From: DATBDM01 sp034664425
GTDB taxonomy: Bacteria > Actinomycetota > Thermoleophilia > Solirubrobacterales > Solirubrobacteraceae
Length of the DNA: 22,326 nucleotides
Assembly (NCBI GenBank): GCA_034664425.1
Contig: JAXDHR010000217.1
Coordinates: 1 to 22,326 of the forward strand
Direction of reading: 5' to 3'
Within the stretch, counting starts at the first letter, position 1; each line of letters starts with the position of its first letter. The translations under genes were made by a program, and so were the position numbers. Below, in pieces: positions 1 to 8,731 of this stretch. Under the pieces are notes generated by a model, which saw nothing but the letters and a program-made list of their open reading frames with translations, was not told where the DNA came from and did no database searches.

Positions 1-213
1 CAGGCGCTCGATGTCCGCCGCGGACGGGATGTTGAGCGCGCTCATGGCGGTCTCCTGCGCCTGCACCGCGCGCTCGCGCGCCTCGAACGCGCGCGAGATC
101 GCGCTCGTGACGAGGGGGTTCTCCAGCAGGTCCTGGGCGAGCCGGCCCAGCGCGTCCTCGCCCTGCCGGGCGAGGCGGTCCTTGATGCCGCCCTGCCCGC
201 TGTCCTCTGCCAT
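1..213 (-). CDS. Small helical protein, N-terminal fragment (runs off the window)
   Basis: The reading frame begins at ATG 213-211 and stays open for 71 codons to the window edge, so only the N-terminus is visible. The start is supported by a GGGAGAG ribosome binding site six bases upstream on the minus strand. The protein begins MAEDSGQGGIKDRLARQ and continues as charged, Ala/Glu/Arg-rich amphipathic helix (for example AFEARERAVQAQETAMSAL), with no signal peptide or membrane segment. Such sequences occur in phasin-like or granule-associated proteins and in general coiled-coil hypotheticals; I cannot choose from this fragment. It is divergent from the wall hydrolase at 500. Existence of the gene is fairly sure; function is unknown. 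Confidence 0.65.
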   Translation of the reverse strand, partial: MAEDSGQGGIKDRLARQGEDALGRLAQDLLENPLVTSAISRAFEARERAVQAQETAMSALNIPSAADIERL

Positions 214-385
214 GGTCGCTCTCCCGGGTTTCGTCGATCGCAGACCGCGGGGAAGCTAGCGCAGGGGCAGGGGAGAGCCGGTGCCGGGGACCGCACCCTC
301 GATCTCTAGTCGAGGTGGAAGCGCGACACGATGCACTCTGATGCGTCGAAATGCGCAAGAGACGGCGCCATCGCACTGTCGGAAA

Positions 386-414
386 TTGCGAAATAACCAT
401 GCGATCAGTAGCTT
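386..414 (+). promoter_or_regulatory. Candidate promoter of the wall hydrolase gene
   Basis: TTGCGA (386-391) is separated by exactly 17 bases from TAGCTT (409-414), a plausible -35/-10 pair for the housekeeping sigma factor, in the only AT-richer patch between the divergent genes. Transcription would start near 421, giving a leader of about 80 bases. The rest of the 214-499 gap shows no ORF. Confidence 0.45.
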
Positions 415-435
415 CAATGCCTCCGTCGAGGGCCG

Positions 436-486
436 TGCGCCGGCTTCCTGCGGTAGGTCGAGACTGCACCGGCGCAACAGGAGGGG
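436..486 (+). promoter_or_regulatory. Leader hairpin next to the ribosome binding site of the wall hydrolase
   Basis: TGCGCCGG (436-443) pairs perfectly with CCGGCGCA (469-476), closing just four bases before the ribosome binding site GGAGGGG (480-486). The loop contains CTTCCTG (444-450), which can instead pair with CAGGAGG (478-484) using one G-U pair and so hide the binding site. CCTCC at 420-424, near the predicted transcript start, is a second possible anti-binding-site segment. The two folds exclude each other in part. I do not see the conserved core of the c-di-AMP (ydaO) riboswitch often found before actinobacterial wall hydrolases, so this is a candidate element of unknown type. Confidence 0.4.
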
Positions 487-499
487 ACAGATTCCGGGG

Positions 500-3025
500 A
501 TGACAGGTCGCACGCCGGTCAGGATCGCGCTGCTGGCTGCCGTGCTGTATGCGGCGGTGCTGGTCGCGTCCGCCTCCGCGGAGATGCACCAGGTGCGCGT
601 CACGCTGGTGACCGGCCAGGTCATGACCCTCAACGTCGACGTGCCGTCCGGCGGGTCGGCGGCGAGCTCGCTGCCCGCGCTCTCCGCGCCGGTTCAGAGC
701 GTCGTCGACCTCGGACCGATCGCCACCCCGACGCCGGTCCCCACGGCTCCGCCGGCCCCGACCGTGCCGCCGGCTCCGAGCGTGACCGGCACGCCGACGC
801 CCTCGCCCACCCCGGGCGGGAACGGGTCGAGCGGCTCGCGCGGCGGCAACAGCCCTAGCGGCGGCTCGACCTCGCAAGGCTCGACCACGGGTTCAGGGAA
901 TGGCTCGAGCGGCTCGGCCGGCTCTGGCAGCACCGGCGCGGGCTCGGGCAATCAGACCGGTGGCGCCGGCCGGATCGTCGGCAAGGCGAAGGACAAGGTC
1001 ACGCAGGCGGGCAAGCACGCCAAGCCGAATGCGCCGCAGGCGCCCGACGGCACCCCGACGTTCGCGAACCCGACGCTCTCGCTCGCGACTCCCGGCCCTG
1101 CGGCGATCGGCGTCCCGAACTTCTTCATCGACAAGTTCCGGATCCCGCCGTTCCTGCTGCCGATCTACCAGGCGGCCGGCATCCAGTACGGCGTGCGCTG
1201 GGAGGTCCTGGCCGCGATCAACGAGATCGAGACCGACTACGGGCGCAACCTCAACATCTCCTCCGCGGGCGCCGAGGGCTGGATGCAGTTCATGCCCTCC
1301 ACCTGGAAGCTGTACGGCGTCGACGCCAACGGCGACGGCGTGCGCGACCCGTTCAACCCCGCTGACGCGATCTTCGCGGCGGCACGCTACCTGCGCGCCG
1401 CCGGCGCCGACCACGACCTGCGCGGCGCGATCTTCTCCTACAACCACGCGACCTGGTACGTGGACTCCGTGCTGATGCGCGCGCGCGTCATCGCCGGCCT
1501 CCCCGCGAACCTCGTGGGCTCGCTCACCGGCCTCACGCAGGGCCGCTTCCCGGTCGACGCCAAGGCGCGCTACGCCGACAGCCTCACCAAGCGCGAGCTG
1601 CGCGGCCAGCGCCGCACCCATCCCTCGGTCGTGGTCGAGTCCGGCCAGCGCCGCTCGATCGACATCTTCGCCCGCGCGGGCTCGCGCGTGGTGGCCGTCC
1701 AGGACGGCCGCGTCGTCCGCACCGGGACGACCAAGCGCCGTGGCCACTACATCGTCCTCCAGGACGTCTACGGCAACACGTACACCTACTCGCACCTCGG
1801 CAACGTCGTGAAGCGCTACCCGGCGCCGAAGCCACAGCGGGTCACGCAGGCGCAGATCACCAAGGAGCTCAAGCTCCCGCGCAAGGACGTCGCGCCCTCC
1901 GAGGCCGCGTCGGCGACGACCAGCGCGGCGGCCAAGGCGCCGAGCCGCGCGCTGCAGCGCAAGGCCACGCCGAAGCCGCGCACGCGTCCCCAGGCCGCGG
2001 TCAGCCGCAGCGCCCCGACGAAGCAGCGCCTGTTCGCGCACCCGCACCGGCCGAACGCGGCCAACGCAGGCGGCGCCCAGCAGGAGTTCCAGCGCAGCGG
2101 CGCGGTCGACGGCGATCCGAGCGTCGCGGGATACTTCAAGCGCGTCTTCGGGCTCGACCGCAAGAATGTCCGCCTGCGCCCGATGCGCAAGGGCGCGCAC
2201 ATCGTCGCCGGCACGATCCTCGGTCACATCGGCAAGGTCGAGCGGACCGTCGCCCCGCACCTGACCTTCGAGATCCGCCCGGCCGGCAAGGGCGCGCCGC
2301 GGATCGACCCGAAGCCGATCCTCGACGGCTGGAAGCTGCTCGAGACGACGGCGATCTACCGGGCCGCGGGCAAGAACCCGTTCCTGGGTGCCGACGGCCC
2401 GTCGATCGGCCAGATCCTGTTGATGGGCAAGGACGCGCTCGCCCAGCGCGTGCTCAACGACCCGCGCGTGCAGATCTACCAGTGCGGCCGCAGCGATGTC
2501 CAGACGGGGCAGATCGACCGCCGCGTCCTCGCGACGATCGAGTTCCTCGCCGCCTCGGGCTTCAAGCCGACGATCTCCGCGCTCAAGTGCGGGCACAGCC
2601 TGATGACGGTCTCGGGCAACGTCTCCGAGCACTCGACCGGCGACGCGGTCGATATCGCCGCCGTCAACGGCATCCCGATCCTCGGCCATCAGGGCCCGGG
2701 ATCGATCACCGACCTCGTGATCCGGCGCCTGCTGACCTTGCAGGGCACCATGAAGCCGCATCAGATCATCTCGCTGATGACCTACCCCGGCGCGGACAAC
2801 ACGCTCTCGATGCCCGACCACGCGAACCACATCCACGTCGGCTTCCAGCCGATGTTCGGCGACAACGCGAAGCTCGCGCGGCAGGTCAGCTCGATCTTGC
2901 GCCCGGACCAGTGGACCCGCCTGGTGAACCGCCTCGGCCAGCTGTCGGAGCCGATCGTGCGCGCGAACCCGTCGCGCTACGCGACGCCGGTCAAGCGCCG
3001 CGGCGGCGCGCACCTGGGCGATTGA
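500..3025 (+). CDS. Exported multi-domain peptidoglycan hydrolase (lytic transglycosylase + degenerate M23 + M15/LAS-type peptidase)
   Basis: The predicted product is an 841-residue exported wall hydrolase. ATG 500 is preferred because a signal-like segment follows at once (hydrophobic core about residues 8-27, ending ASASAE) and GGAGGGG lies 13 bases upstream; the frame is open from GTG 281 but that extension looks non-coding. Domains: Pro/Thr then Gly/Ser-rich linker (about 70-155); MltB-like lytic transglycosylase (about 207-330) with catalytic Glu244 in IETDYG, then GWMQFMPSTWK and an EF-hand-like DANGDGVRD; M23-type beta domain (about 375-610) split by a basic Ala/Lys/Arg-rich insertion (about 437-555); C-terminal LAS/M15-like metallopeptidase with SEHSTGDAVDI (His711, Asp718) and HANHIHVGF (His779). 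The M23 part lacks usual zinc ligands (RRSIDI and HLTFEIR instead of H..GID and HLHFE), so it probably binds wall rather than cuts it. The transglycosylase would cleave glycan strands and the C-terminal domain peptide bonds. The downstream gene overlaps its stop codon. Confidence 0.88.
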   Translation: MTGRTPVRIALLAAVLYAAVLVASASAEMHQVRVTLVTGQVMTLNVDVPSGGSAASSLPALSAPVQSVVDLGPIATPTPVPTAPPAPTVPPAPSVTGTPTPSPTPGGNGSSGSRGGNSPSGGSTSQGSTTGSGNGSSGSAGSGSTGAGSGNQTGGAGRIVGKAKDKVTQAGKHAKPNAPQAPDGTPTFANPTLSLATPGPAAIGVPNFFIDKFRIPPFLLPIYQAAGIQYGVRWEVLAAINEIETDYGRNLNISSAGAEGWMQFMPSTWKLYGVDANGDGVRDPFNPADAIFAAARYLRAAGADHDLRGAIFSYNHATWYVDSVLMRARVIAGLPANLVGSLTGLTQGRFPVDAKARYADSLTKRELRGQRRTHPSVVVESGQRRSIDIFARAGSRVVAVQDGRVVRTGTTKRRGHYIVLQDVYGNTYTYSHLGNVVKRYPAPKPQRVTQAQITKELKLPRKDVAPSEAASATTSAAAKAPSRALQRKATPKPRTRPQAAVSRSAPTKQRLFAHPHRPNAANAGGAQQEFQRSGAVDGDPSVAGYFKRVFGLDRKNVRLRPMRKGAHIVAGTILGHIGKVERTVAPHLTFEIRPAGKGAPRIDPKPILDGWKLLETTAIYRAAGKNPFLGADGPSIGQILLMGKDALAQRVLNDPRVQIYQCGRSDVQTGQIDRRVLATIEFLAASGFKPTISALKCGHSLMTVSGNVSEHSTGDAVDIAAVNGIPILGHQGPGSITDLVIRRLLTLQGTMKPHQIISLMTYPGADNTLSMPDHANHIHVGFQPMFGDNAKLARQVSSILRPDQWTRLVNRLGQLSEPIVRANPSRYATPVKRRGGAHLGD

Positions 3026-3906
3026 GCGCGGCGTCCGGGCCCGATCCCGGGCGCTGCTTCGGGTTCGTCCAGTGGGAGTTCCCGGGGCGGCTCGGTCCCG
3101 ATCCGGGTCGCTACGCGATCCGGCGCTTTGCAGGCGACGACGTCCGGCACGTGCTCGTCATCTCGGGCGCCGAGGCCCCGCGGCGGGGGCGCGTCGCCCC
3201 CGGCGGGCGACGGCGCCCGCGGCGCGCCGACCCCGATCAGGCGACGCCGCCCGTCGAAGTCACGCGGGCGACGGTGATCGACGCGACCGGCCTCGCCGGC
3301 AGCGCGGCGGCCGATGCCTGGCTAGCCCGCGCGCTCGGCGAGGGCCGCGAGGCGCTGCTCGCCGAGTCGCTGCTGGTGCTCTCGCGGGCCGTCGCGGCCC
3401 GGCGCGTCGCCGCCGCCGATCCGTGGGCGGCGGACCCGGATGCGGCGCGCGCCCTCGTCACGCGGATCGGCTACGGGTCGGGCGAGGCGGTCGCGGACGG
3501 TGAGTGGGACGTCGCGCGGGAGCTGCCGGCGCACCGCGGCCCGGGCCGGCGGATGCTCGTGCCGCAGGAGCGCGCGGCGGCGCTGCTCGGCGGTCGCGAC
3601 GCCGCGCTCGCCTGCGAGGAGCTCGCGCTGCGCGCCCGGGCCGACCTCGACCGCGGCCGCGGCCGCGAGGCCGCCCTGCAGCTCGACATCGCGCTGCGCG
3701 CGGCGCTGGCCGAGCTCGAAGGCTGGCGCGAGCACCGTGATCTCGGCGAGCGTCTCGACGAGCTGGCCGCCCACGCCGAGTCCGTGGCCGCCGCGGCGAG
3801 CGTGGCGCTGCGCGGTGGTCTGGGCCGGCGCGAGCAGGCTGCCGTCGGGGATGCCCTCGGCCGCCTCGAGGCCGCGCTGCGCGCGCGATCCGCGGACGGG
3901 AGCTAG
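3022..3906 (+). CDS. Conserved-looking protein of unknown function, translationally coupled to the wall hydrolase
   Basis: A 294-residue product is predicted from TTG 3022, which overlaps the hydrolase stop (TTGA at 3022-3025). No ATG or GTG lies near the N-terminus in this frame, and there is no convincing ribosome binding site, so translation probably depends on coupling. The N-terminal part (about residues 12-50, with FGFVQWEFPGRLG and RYAIRRF followed by a strand VLVISG) looks like a folded beta region. The C-terminal two thirds is Ala/Arg/Glu/Leu-rich helix (about 190-290), likely amphipathic or coiled-coil. There is no signal peptide or membrane segment, so it is presumably cytosolic. 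I do not recognise a family. Its stop codon is shared, through the CTAG palindrome at 3903-3906, with the stop of the opposing sirtuin gene. Confidence 0.7.
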   Translation: MSAASGPDPGRCFGFVQWEFPGRLGPDPGRYAIRRFAGDDVRHVLVISGAEAPRRGRVAPGGRRRPRRADPDQATPPVEVTRATVIDATGLAGSAAADAWLARALGEGREALLAESLLVLSRAVAARRVAAADPWAADPDAARALVTRIGYGSGEAVADGEWDVARELPAHRGPGRRMLVPQERAAALLGGRDAALACEELALRARADLDRGRGREAALQLDIALRAALAELEGWREHRDLGERLDELAAHAESVAAAASVALRGGLGRREQAAVGDALGRLEAALRARSADGS

Positions 3907-4655
3907 AGCTCGAGCGCGGCGAGCACGCCGTCGAGCTCCTCGACGACGTCGCCCGCGAGCTTGACGTCTGCGACCGCGTCGAACGGGGTCGCGCTGCGCG
4001 TGACGACGGCGAGCCGGCCACCCGAGCCCAGCGTCAGCTCCGGCAGACCTGCGACGGGCTGGACCTCGAGCGAGGACCCCACGACGATCATCAGCTCGGC
4101 GCCTCGGGCGAGCTCACCCGCGCGCGTGATCGCCGCCTCGTCGAGCAGCTCGCCGAACAGCACCACGTCGGGCTTCAGCGGCGCGCCGCAGTCACAGCGC
4201 GGCACGCCGTCGGCGGCCGCCGCGAGGCGCCGGCGCGTCTCGGCCAGCGGGTACGTGCGGCCGTCCGCCAGGCACGACGCGGTCCGGATCGAGCCGTGGA
4301 CCTCGATCAGCTCGCGGGTCCCCGCCGCGGCGTGCAGGCCGTCGATGTTCTGCGTGATCACGGCGTCGAGCCGCCCGGCCTGCTCGAGCGCGGCGAGCGC
4401 CCGGTGCGCGGCGTTCGGCAGCTTGCCCTCGAGCCTCGCGAAGCGCTGGCCGTAGAACGCCCAGAAGCCCGCCGGATCGGAGCGCCAGACCGAGATGTGG
4501 GCGACCGCCATCGGATCGACGTTCGCCCACAGGCCGGTGCCGGGGGATCGGAAGTCGGGGATCCCCGACGGCACGGAGATCCCGGCGCCGGTGAGTGCGA
4601 CGACCGAGCGCGCGCAGCGGATCAGCTCCGCGAGCCGGGCGTGATCGGCCGCCAC
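3903..4655 (-). CDS. cobB: Sir2-family NAD-dependent protein deacylase with an altered zinc site
   Basis: This is a 250-residue bacterial sirtuin, full length for the family. It would remove acyl groups from protein lysines using NAD+, releasing nicotinamide and O-acyl-ADP-ribose in the cytosol. Visible motifs: GAGISVPSGIPDFRS (residues 23-37) for NAD binding, TQNIDGLH (101-108), catalytic His120 in EVHGS, and VVGSSLEVQP (191-200). The zinc site normally has two CxxC-type pairs; here the first is C128-L-A-D131, so the second Cys is Asp, while C154 and C156 are present. Start is GTG 4655; the upstream gene stops four bases before it, and AAGGGCG at the end of that gene can serve as ribosome binding site. 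Co-transcription with two beta-oxidation genes fits the known role of sirtuins in controlling acyl-CoA enzymes, but that link is inference. Confidence 0.92.
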   Translation of the reverse strand: MAADHARLAELIRCARSVVALTGAGISVPSGIPDFRSPGTGLWANVDPMAVAHISVWRSDPAGFWAFYGQRFARLEGKLPNAAHRALAALEQAGRLDAVITQNIDGLHAAAGTRELIEVHGSIRTASCLADGRTYPLAETRRRLAAAADGVPRCDCGAPLKPDVVLFGELLDEAAITRAGELARGAELMIVVGSSLEVQPVAGLPELTLGSGGRLAVVTRSATPFDAVADVKLAGDVVEELDGVLAALEL

Positions 4656-4659
4656 GCGG

Positions 4660-5752
<1,093 letters not shown>

Positions 5753-5760
<8 letters not shown>

Positions 5761-6625
5761 GGTCGTAGAAGCCCTTCCCCGTCTTGGCGCCGAGGTCGCC
5801 CGCCGCGACCTTCTCCTCCATGCCCGAGTGCACGTACATGCGCTCGCCGTAGGCGTCGCGCAGATCGCGGGCGACCTTGACGACGGTGTCCAGGCCCGAC
5901 ATGTCGGCGACGCGGAACGGTCCCATCGGCATCTGCGCCCGCTCGGCGATGAAGGCGTCGAGCGCCTCGACGTCGACGCCCGTCTCGTCCTGGTAGCGCC
6001 AGATCTCGCTGGCGGTGGAGACGAGGATGCGGTTGACGACGAAGCCGGGGCACTCGCCGCAGCGCACGGCCGTCTTGCGGATCGCCTGCGCGAAGTTCGC
6101 GGCCGCCTGCGCGGTCTCGGGCGAGGTGTCGTCGCCCTCGATGACCTCGACGAGGCGCATGTAGGACGCCGGCCAGAAGAAGTGGAAGCCGACCACCTTG
6201 TCGGGACGCTGCGTGACGTCGGCGATCTCTGTGATCGAGAGGCCGGACGTGTTCGAGGCGAGGATCGCGTGCCCCGGCGTGGCGGCGTCGAGGTCGGCGA
6301 AGACGGCGTGCTTGATCTCCATCTTCTCCGGCACGGCCTCGATCACGAAGTCGACGTCGCCGAACGGGTCGTAGGAGGTCGTGCCGGTGATCAGCGAGAG
6401 CGTGCGCTCGATCTGCTCGCTGGCCTGCTCCTCGCTCAGCTTGCCCTTCTTGGCGAGCCTGGCGACCTGGCCCTCGGTGACCTCGCGCGCCTTCTGCAGG
6501 CCCGCATCGACGAACTGCTGGTCGACGTCCTTGAGCACGACGGGGACGTCCGCGGAGGCGATGACCTGCGCGATCTCACCGCCCATCACGCCCGCGCCGA
6601 CGACCCCGGCTCTGAAGACGAACAT
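5753..6625 (-). CDS. 3-hydroxyacyl-CoA dehydrogenase
   Basis: A 290-residue NAD-dependent dehydrogenase that oxidises L-3-hydroxyacyl-CoA to 3-ketoacyl-CoA. The Rossmann domain starts with GAGVMG (residues 10-15) and carries VIEAVPE (94-100), SNTSGLSI (124-131, substrate-binding Ser) and catalytic His148 in GFHFFWPA with Glu160. A first HCDH C-terminal domain follows from CPGFVVNRI (192-200) and ends GAKTGKGFYDHG (279-290). Length matches the single-function family. ATG 6625 has no ribosome binding site but has TAGGGT eight bases upstream, suggesting a leaderless mRNA. It overlaps the HCDH-C/hydratase fusion by eight bases; with it, the pair contains all domains of the FadB/FadJ alpha subunit on two chains. 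First gene of an operon with the fusion and the sirtuin. Confidence 0.93.
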
Positions 6626-6633
6626 GGCCCGGC

Positions 6634-6639
6634 ACCCTA
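6634..6639 (-). promoter_or_regulatory. Candidate -10 box, leaderless start of the 3-hydroxyacyl-CoA dehydrogenase
   Basis: TAGGGT on the minus strand lies eight bases before ATG 6625, where a -10 hexamer would place transcription start at or next to the start codon. No clear -35 is visible. Confidence 0.45.
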
Positions 6640-6643
6640 GCCG

Positions 6644-7029
6644 CTACAGGCCGGGCACCTTCACGGTGATGAAGTCCGATTCGTCGGGCAGCGCGGGGTG
6701 GCGGTCGTGCGAGCCGAAGTTCGTGTCGTTGACGAGTACGCGCGCGCGCCGGCGGGGGGAGCACGGCCTCCGCGGTCTGGTACGGGTGCGAGAAGTGGTT
6801 GCCGAGCCCGATAGCAGTCGTGCGCGCGTCCCTGCTCGACGATCCGCCACGGCACTGTGCCCCGGGTCGCGCGGCGTGATCGCGCGCCGCACCACGACCG
6901 TTCCGGCGCCGCCGCTCGCCGTCCGCTACCTCGAAGCCGCCGACGGGCTGCGTGCGCGGCGAGCGCGGCGGCGGGCGCGAGCGCGAGCAGCGCCGCGACC
7001 GTCGCCGGGAGGAGGAATCGGCGGTTCAT
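6644..7029 (-). pseudogene. Broken remnant of a secreted phytase-like esterase
   Basis: Three minus-strand frames each hold a piece of one protein. From ATG 7029 one frame gives a signal peptide (MNRRFLLPATVAALLALAP, then AAALAAHA). A second gives QPVGGFEVADGE and, around 6755-6814, GLGNHFSHPYQTAEAVLP. A third gives ARVLVNDTNFGSHDRHP, PDESDFITVKVPGL and a TAG stop at 6644. The last two pieces resemble the C-terminal end of the 'esterase-like activity of phytase' family (a hydrophobic stretch, then V-N-D-x-N and D-[DE]-x-[EF]-F-I). One frame change maps to a run of six G at 6754-6759. Only about 128 codons remain, far short of the usual 300 or more, so most of the gene is deleted as well as frameshifted. 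Family assignment rests on the tail motif only. A sequencing error could explain one shift but not the missing middle. Confidence 0.6.
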
Positions 7030-7068
7030 CTGGCGACAACAACACAGAGGAGGGCGGTGGTTGTGCTG

Positions 7069-7521
7069 CTAGCGCAGCGGCTCGAGCTCGGCCCGCCGCT
7101 CGTGGCCGAAGCGGGTCACGGTGCGCTGCAGCGAGTCCTGGAGCGCGCGGCGGACGAAGAGGCGATCGACCAGCGGGAACGCGCGCTCCTTGAGCTCGTA
7201 CTCCAGCTCGAGCGTGACGCGGGTGTCGGCGTCGCCCGGCGCGAACAGCGTGCGCTGCGTGCCGCGCAGTTGCTCGTCCTCGACGGCGACCTCGATCCGC
7301 CGCGCCGGCTCGTAGCCGAGCGCCAGCTCCTGCACGAGGCCGCGCCCGCGCGGCACGGAAATCCAGCGCAGCGTGGTTCCGGGCCGCGGCCAGCCGCCGT
7401 CGACGCGCTCGACGTGGGCGAACCCGTCGATCCACGCCGGCCAGCGGACCTGATCGAGCCAGAGCGACTCCGCCTCCTGCGCACGGCCGGGGACGACGAC
7501 GGATGCCTGGATCCGCCGCAT
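7069..7521 (-). CDS. SRPBCC-fold (polyketide cyclase/START-like) protein
   Basis: A 150-residue cytosolic protein with the pattern of the SRPBCC superfamily: a first strand (IQASVVVPG, residues 4-12), helices around WLDQVRWPAWIDGF (21-34), then antiparallel strands (TTLRWISVPRGR, IEVAVEDEQLRGTQRTLFA, TRVTLELEYELKE) and a long C-terminal helix (120-147). These proteins bind a lipid, polyketide or other hydrophobic ligand in the cavity under that helix; the ligand here cannot be told. ATG 7521 is strongly supported by GGAGGGAC about seven bases upstream. It lies 45 bases after the FAD oxidoreductase gene on the same strand, so co-transcription is possible. The esterase remnant follows 39 bases downstream. 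Confidence 0.8.
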   Translation of the reverse strand: MRRIQASVVVPGRAQEAESLWLDQVRWPAWIDGFAHVERVDGGWPRPGTTLRWISVPRGRGLVQELALGYEPARRIEVAVEDEQLRGTQRTLFAPGDADTRVTLELEYELKERAFPLVDRLFVRRALQDSLQRTVTRFGHERRAELEPLR

Positions 7522-7566
7522 GCTTATGTCCCTCCGACCGTTTGTTTCACCGTAATCCCGAGATCA

Positions 7567-8709
7567 TCAGCTTCGACTTGAGGGTGAGCCATCGTCCCAG
7601 GTCTCCGGTCTGAGCAGCCTGGCGAGCGCCGGCGCGGGCTCCCCGAGCGCGATCGCGGCCGCCGCGCGGCCCGCCGCCGAGCCGATCACGTTGCCGTGTC
7701 CGTTCTGTCCCCCTACGGCGAGGACGCCGGGCCGGACAACCTCGAGGATGGGCAGCGCGTCCTCGGTGTAGCCGACCACGCCTGCCCAGCGGTGGGTCAC
7801 GGGCGCCTCGACGCCGAGCTTGCGCCGCAGGAGCGCATCGAGGCCCTCCTGCACGACATCGCTCGGCTCCGGGCCCGCCCCCCACTCCGTTCCCGCGTGC
7901 CGGTCGCGGCCGCCGCCGAGTACGACGCGCCCGTCGGGCAGCTGCTGCCAGTAGTCGAAGCCCCAGCGGTAGTAGACGGGCCGCGGGAAGCGGGGGGCGA
8001 CGGGCGCCGTCCCGAGCATCTGCAGGCGCGTGGACCGCACGCGGCCGCCGAGCTCCTCGAGCACGCGCTCGAGCCCGCCGTCGACCGCGACGACGACGGC
8101 GCCGCAGTCGACGGCCCCCTCGGGCGTGCGCACGCGGTCGCCGCGGATCGCCACCGCGGCCGTGCCGGCGAACAGCCGCGCGCCCCGCCTCAGCGCCTGC
8201 CTCGCGAGGCTACGGCAGCGAGCGAGCGGGTCGACCGCGCCGTCGCCCGCGACGACGACGCCGCCGTCGCTCGCCGCCGCCTCGAAGCCGTCGGCGCGCA
8301 GCGCCTCGAGCTGGTGCGCGCAGTCCTCGGCCTCCACCTCGCCGGACGGCAGCCGCAGGCTTCCGGTCAGGCGGACGATCGCGGGGCCGAGCTCGGCCGC
8401 CAGCCGGTCGATCTCCGCCAGCGTCTCGCGATAGAGCTCCGCCGCGCGCTCGCGGCCCCAGCTCGCGACGGCGTCGTGATGGAAGCGGGCGGTGCCGGCC
8501 AGCAGGAAGCCGCCGTTGCGTCCGGCCGCGCCGCCCGCGACCGGGCCGGCGTCGATGGCCGCGACGGTCGCGCCGGCATCGAGCAGCGCTCCGACCGCAG
8601 CGAGCCCCGATCCACCCAGCCCGACGACGCAGACGTCCGCGCGGACGTCGCCGCGCAGCGGCGCGGGGTTCGTCCAGTCGGCGGGATCCCCCCAGAGCGG
8701 TACGGCCAT
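7567..8709 (-). CDS. FAD-dependent amine/amino-acid oxidoreductase (DAO family)
   Basis: A 380-residue flavoprotein of the D-amino-acid oxidase-like family. The N-terminal dinucleotide fold has ADVCVVGLGGSGLAA (residues 24-38) with acidic Asp53 at the end of the second strand, then the flavin-contact segment GAAGRNGGFL (60-69). The C-terminal flavin motif is GGQNGHGNVIGSAAGRAA (333-350). The lead-in WGDPADWTNPAPLRGDV resembles gamma-glutamylputrescine oxidase and related amine oxidases, so an amine or amino acid is the likely substrate, oxidised with release of H2O2 or transfer of electrons. I cannot name the substrate. ATG 8709 has only a weak ribosome binding site. The leader upstream is unusually structured (see 8732-8850), suggesting control at RNA level. 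Confidence 0.85.
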   Translation of the reverse strand: MAVPLWGDPADWTNPAPLRGDVRADVCVVGLGGSGLAAVGALLDAGATVAAIDAGPVAGGAAGRNGGFLLAGTARFHHDAVASWGRERAAELYRETLAEIDRLAAELGPAIVRLTGSLRLPSGEVEAEDCAHQLEALRADGFEAAASDGGVVVAGDGAVDPLARCRSLARQALRRGARLFAGTAAVAIRGDRVRTPEGAVDCGAVVVAVDGGLERVLEELGGRVRSTRLQMLGTAPVAPRFPRPVYYRWGFDYWQQLPDGRVVLGGGRDRHAGTEWGAGPEPSDVVQEGLDALLRRKLGVEAPVTHRWAGVVGYTEDALPILEVVRPGVLAVGGQNGHGNVIGSAAGRAAAAIALGEPAPALARLLRPETWDDGSPSSRS

Positions 8710-8731
8710 CGGCGCACATCTTCGCCGACCG

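Noticed and set aside
281..499. Extension of the wall hydrolase to the in-frame GTG at 281
   Set aside because: It would place 73 polar residues before an obvious signal peptide and would translate the predicted promoter; ATG 500 has a ribosome binding site.
300..499. c-di-AMP (ydaO-type) riboswitch before the wall hydrolase
   Set aside because: The context is typical, but I do not find the conserved core of that riboswitch; only a short hairpin leader is visible.
893..3013. A 706-codon open frame on the minus strand opposite the wall hydrolase
   Set aside because: Its composition (Arg, Ala, Asp, Val strings) is that of a frame opposite a GC-rich gene, and the plus strand has clear domains and catalytic motifs.
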